From assembly GCA_020086605.1 (NCBI GenBank), contig JACBWW010000018.1:15204025-15268024 (forward strand): DNA of 64,000 nucleotides. Direction: 5' to 3'. A program made the position numbers and the translations under genes. A model generated the notes under the pieces. It searched no databases. It was not told where the DNA came from and saw only the letters and a program-made list of their open reading frames with translations. Positions 62,781 to 64,000 of this stretch are shown piece by piece. Every line of letters starts with the position of its first letter. Position 1 is the stretch's first letter. The DNA is from Lanius collurio (Eukaryota; Chordata; Aves; Passeriformes; Laniidae).

Positions 62781-64000
62781 AAAATTGATACAAACCCAGA
62801 ATTCCTTTTTGCTCCACATTGCAGCTGCAAAATGAAAGGGCTTCCTCACTGTGCTTGGGGGAGGATGGGCCACACCAGAGAGATGGGAACGAGCAGTAGA
62901 AGGAAAGATAAAATAACTATCACAAACTACTTGCTGCAGGCAGAATACTGCTGGAATAGAGCTGGATAGACTGCTCTGGCCTTTAGAAAACCTCCATCCA
63001 AAGTCTCCAGCACAAAAAAGAGCGGGAACGCAGGAAGATGGAACAGACAGGCATCTGTGGTCACCTCCACCAGACTGTTACAGAGCCCCCAAGCCACCAA
63101 CATGAGCTTTGCTGGTTGCAGCAGACTCTATTTCTGAGAGTTTCCCCTCTAAAGAAGGCCTGCAAACAAAAAAACTGTGGCCCATGAGGTGATCCTGCAA
63201 AATCCAGAGCCCCTTCAGTCCTGGTAAGTGCATGGGCCACCTCATGGAAACATCTTGCAAAGAATACAGTGTTGACAGGGACTGTGTGACACTGTCTGCC
63301 TTGGGGTCAGGGACACTCAGGAGATGAGAGCAGAGTTTCTCCGGGATTCAGACGGCAAATTCCAGAGCAACCTGCACTTCCCCATCCAGTATCCTAACCC
63401 AGAGTTAATAAGGACCAACCCTCAAGTTTGTTACCTGTCGGCCTCCACAGGGAGCTCTTACTAATTAAGTACAGTGGGTTAATTGGAAGAACCCACACAG
63501 ATGTCCCTAAGAAGCAAGCCCCAGGAATGAGCTTCCCCCATCCCTGTGATCCCACACCATCCCATAAGACAGTTTTTTAGTACACCCAGCAGAGGGGAGG
63601 TGCCCACCTCCACAGGACCCCAGTGAAGGATGTCCTGGCAGTTTAACTAAATTCTTCATCGCCCCCAAATTGTGCCAGTGCAATTTCCATCCGCTCTGCA
63701 CAGCTCACTGCACCCAGCTCTGAAAAGGGAATGACAAAGTAATTACCCATGTTAATGGAAGCAAATATTCCATCCTGCCTGTCTTATTGCCTCTCTCCAC
63801 CCCCGAGGGCCAATGGCAGAAGGTGCCACAGAGCCATCTAAGCATAGCTTTTAACTTGTCTGCATCTGCATCCCACTTGCTAACACCAAGTCTTCCACAG
63901 ACAGCAGAGACATGAGGGTGGCTTTTCAGGGACTTTCCCAAGTGGATTCTCACATGTCTGATGCTGTTGAGTTCACCCCTTGGAGACAACAATTTAGGTC
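62781..64000. other. Gene-free stretch to the window end
   Basis: No gene or repeat is recognised. A CTAATTAAG core lies near 63461 within a short AT-rich patch. Minus-strand open frames of 60-95 codons have no domains. Confidence 0.45.

Overview
The window looks like vertebrate, most likely passerine bird, noncoding DNA. CpG is scarce, AT/GC content is moderate, there is no operon-like coding, and every long open frame is short and unsupported by codon pattern or motif. The bird assignment rests on two repeats recognised by eye. One is a solo retroviral LTR at about 16.2-16.78 kb whose U3/R/U5 text matches a common passerine LTR family. The other is the 3' tail of an avian CR1 LINE at 55.67-55.86 kb. 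These family matches are from memory and no database was searched.

Layout. 0.74-2.64 kb: a degraded, intronless copy of the C-terminal part of the microtubule polymerase CKAP5 (ch-TOG/XMAP215), with several frameshifts and stops. It is a processed pseudogene and the only protein-derived sequence I can name. 2.6-16.2 kb: gene-poor sequence with several AT-rich blocks that resemble conserved noncoding elements. 16.2-16.78 kb: solo LTR with a visible TATA box and polyadenylation signal. 17.76-17.90 kb: probable old CR1 fragment, minus strand. 31.70-31.80 kb and 38.93-38.99 kb: two very old tRNA-SINE/MIR-like and L2-like remnants. 34-36.3 kb: a (TA)n microsatellite and a perfect 35-bp direct repeat whose copies lie 1.56 kb apart. 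45.24-45.30 kb: an (ATCC)n microsatellite bordered by the only N in the window. 55.67-55.86 kb: CR1 tail. The remainder is unique intergenic or intronic sequence.

No functional protein-coding exon, RNA gene, CRISPR array or complete mobile element was found. If the region has a function it is probably cis-regulatory. Many blocks are rich in TAATTA/ATTA homeodomain-type cores and POU octamers, and look like the conserved noncoding elements found around developmental genes. That is inference from composition only; an alignment to other amniotes would decide it. The most solid unusual observation is the CKAP5 retrocopy, because processed pseudogenes are rare in birds.
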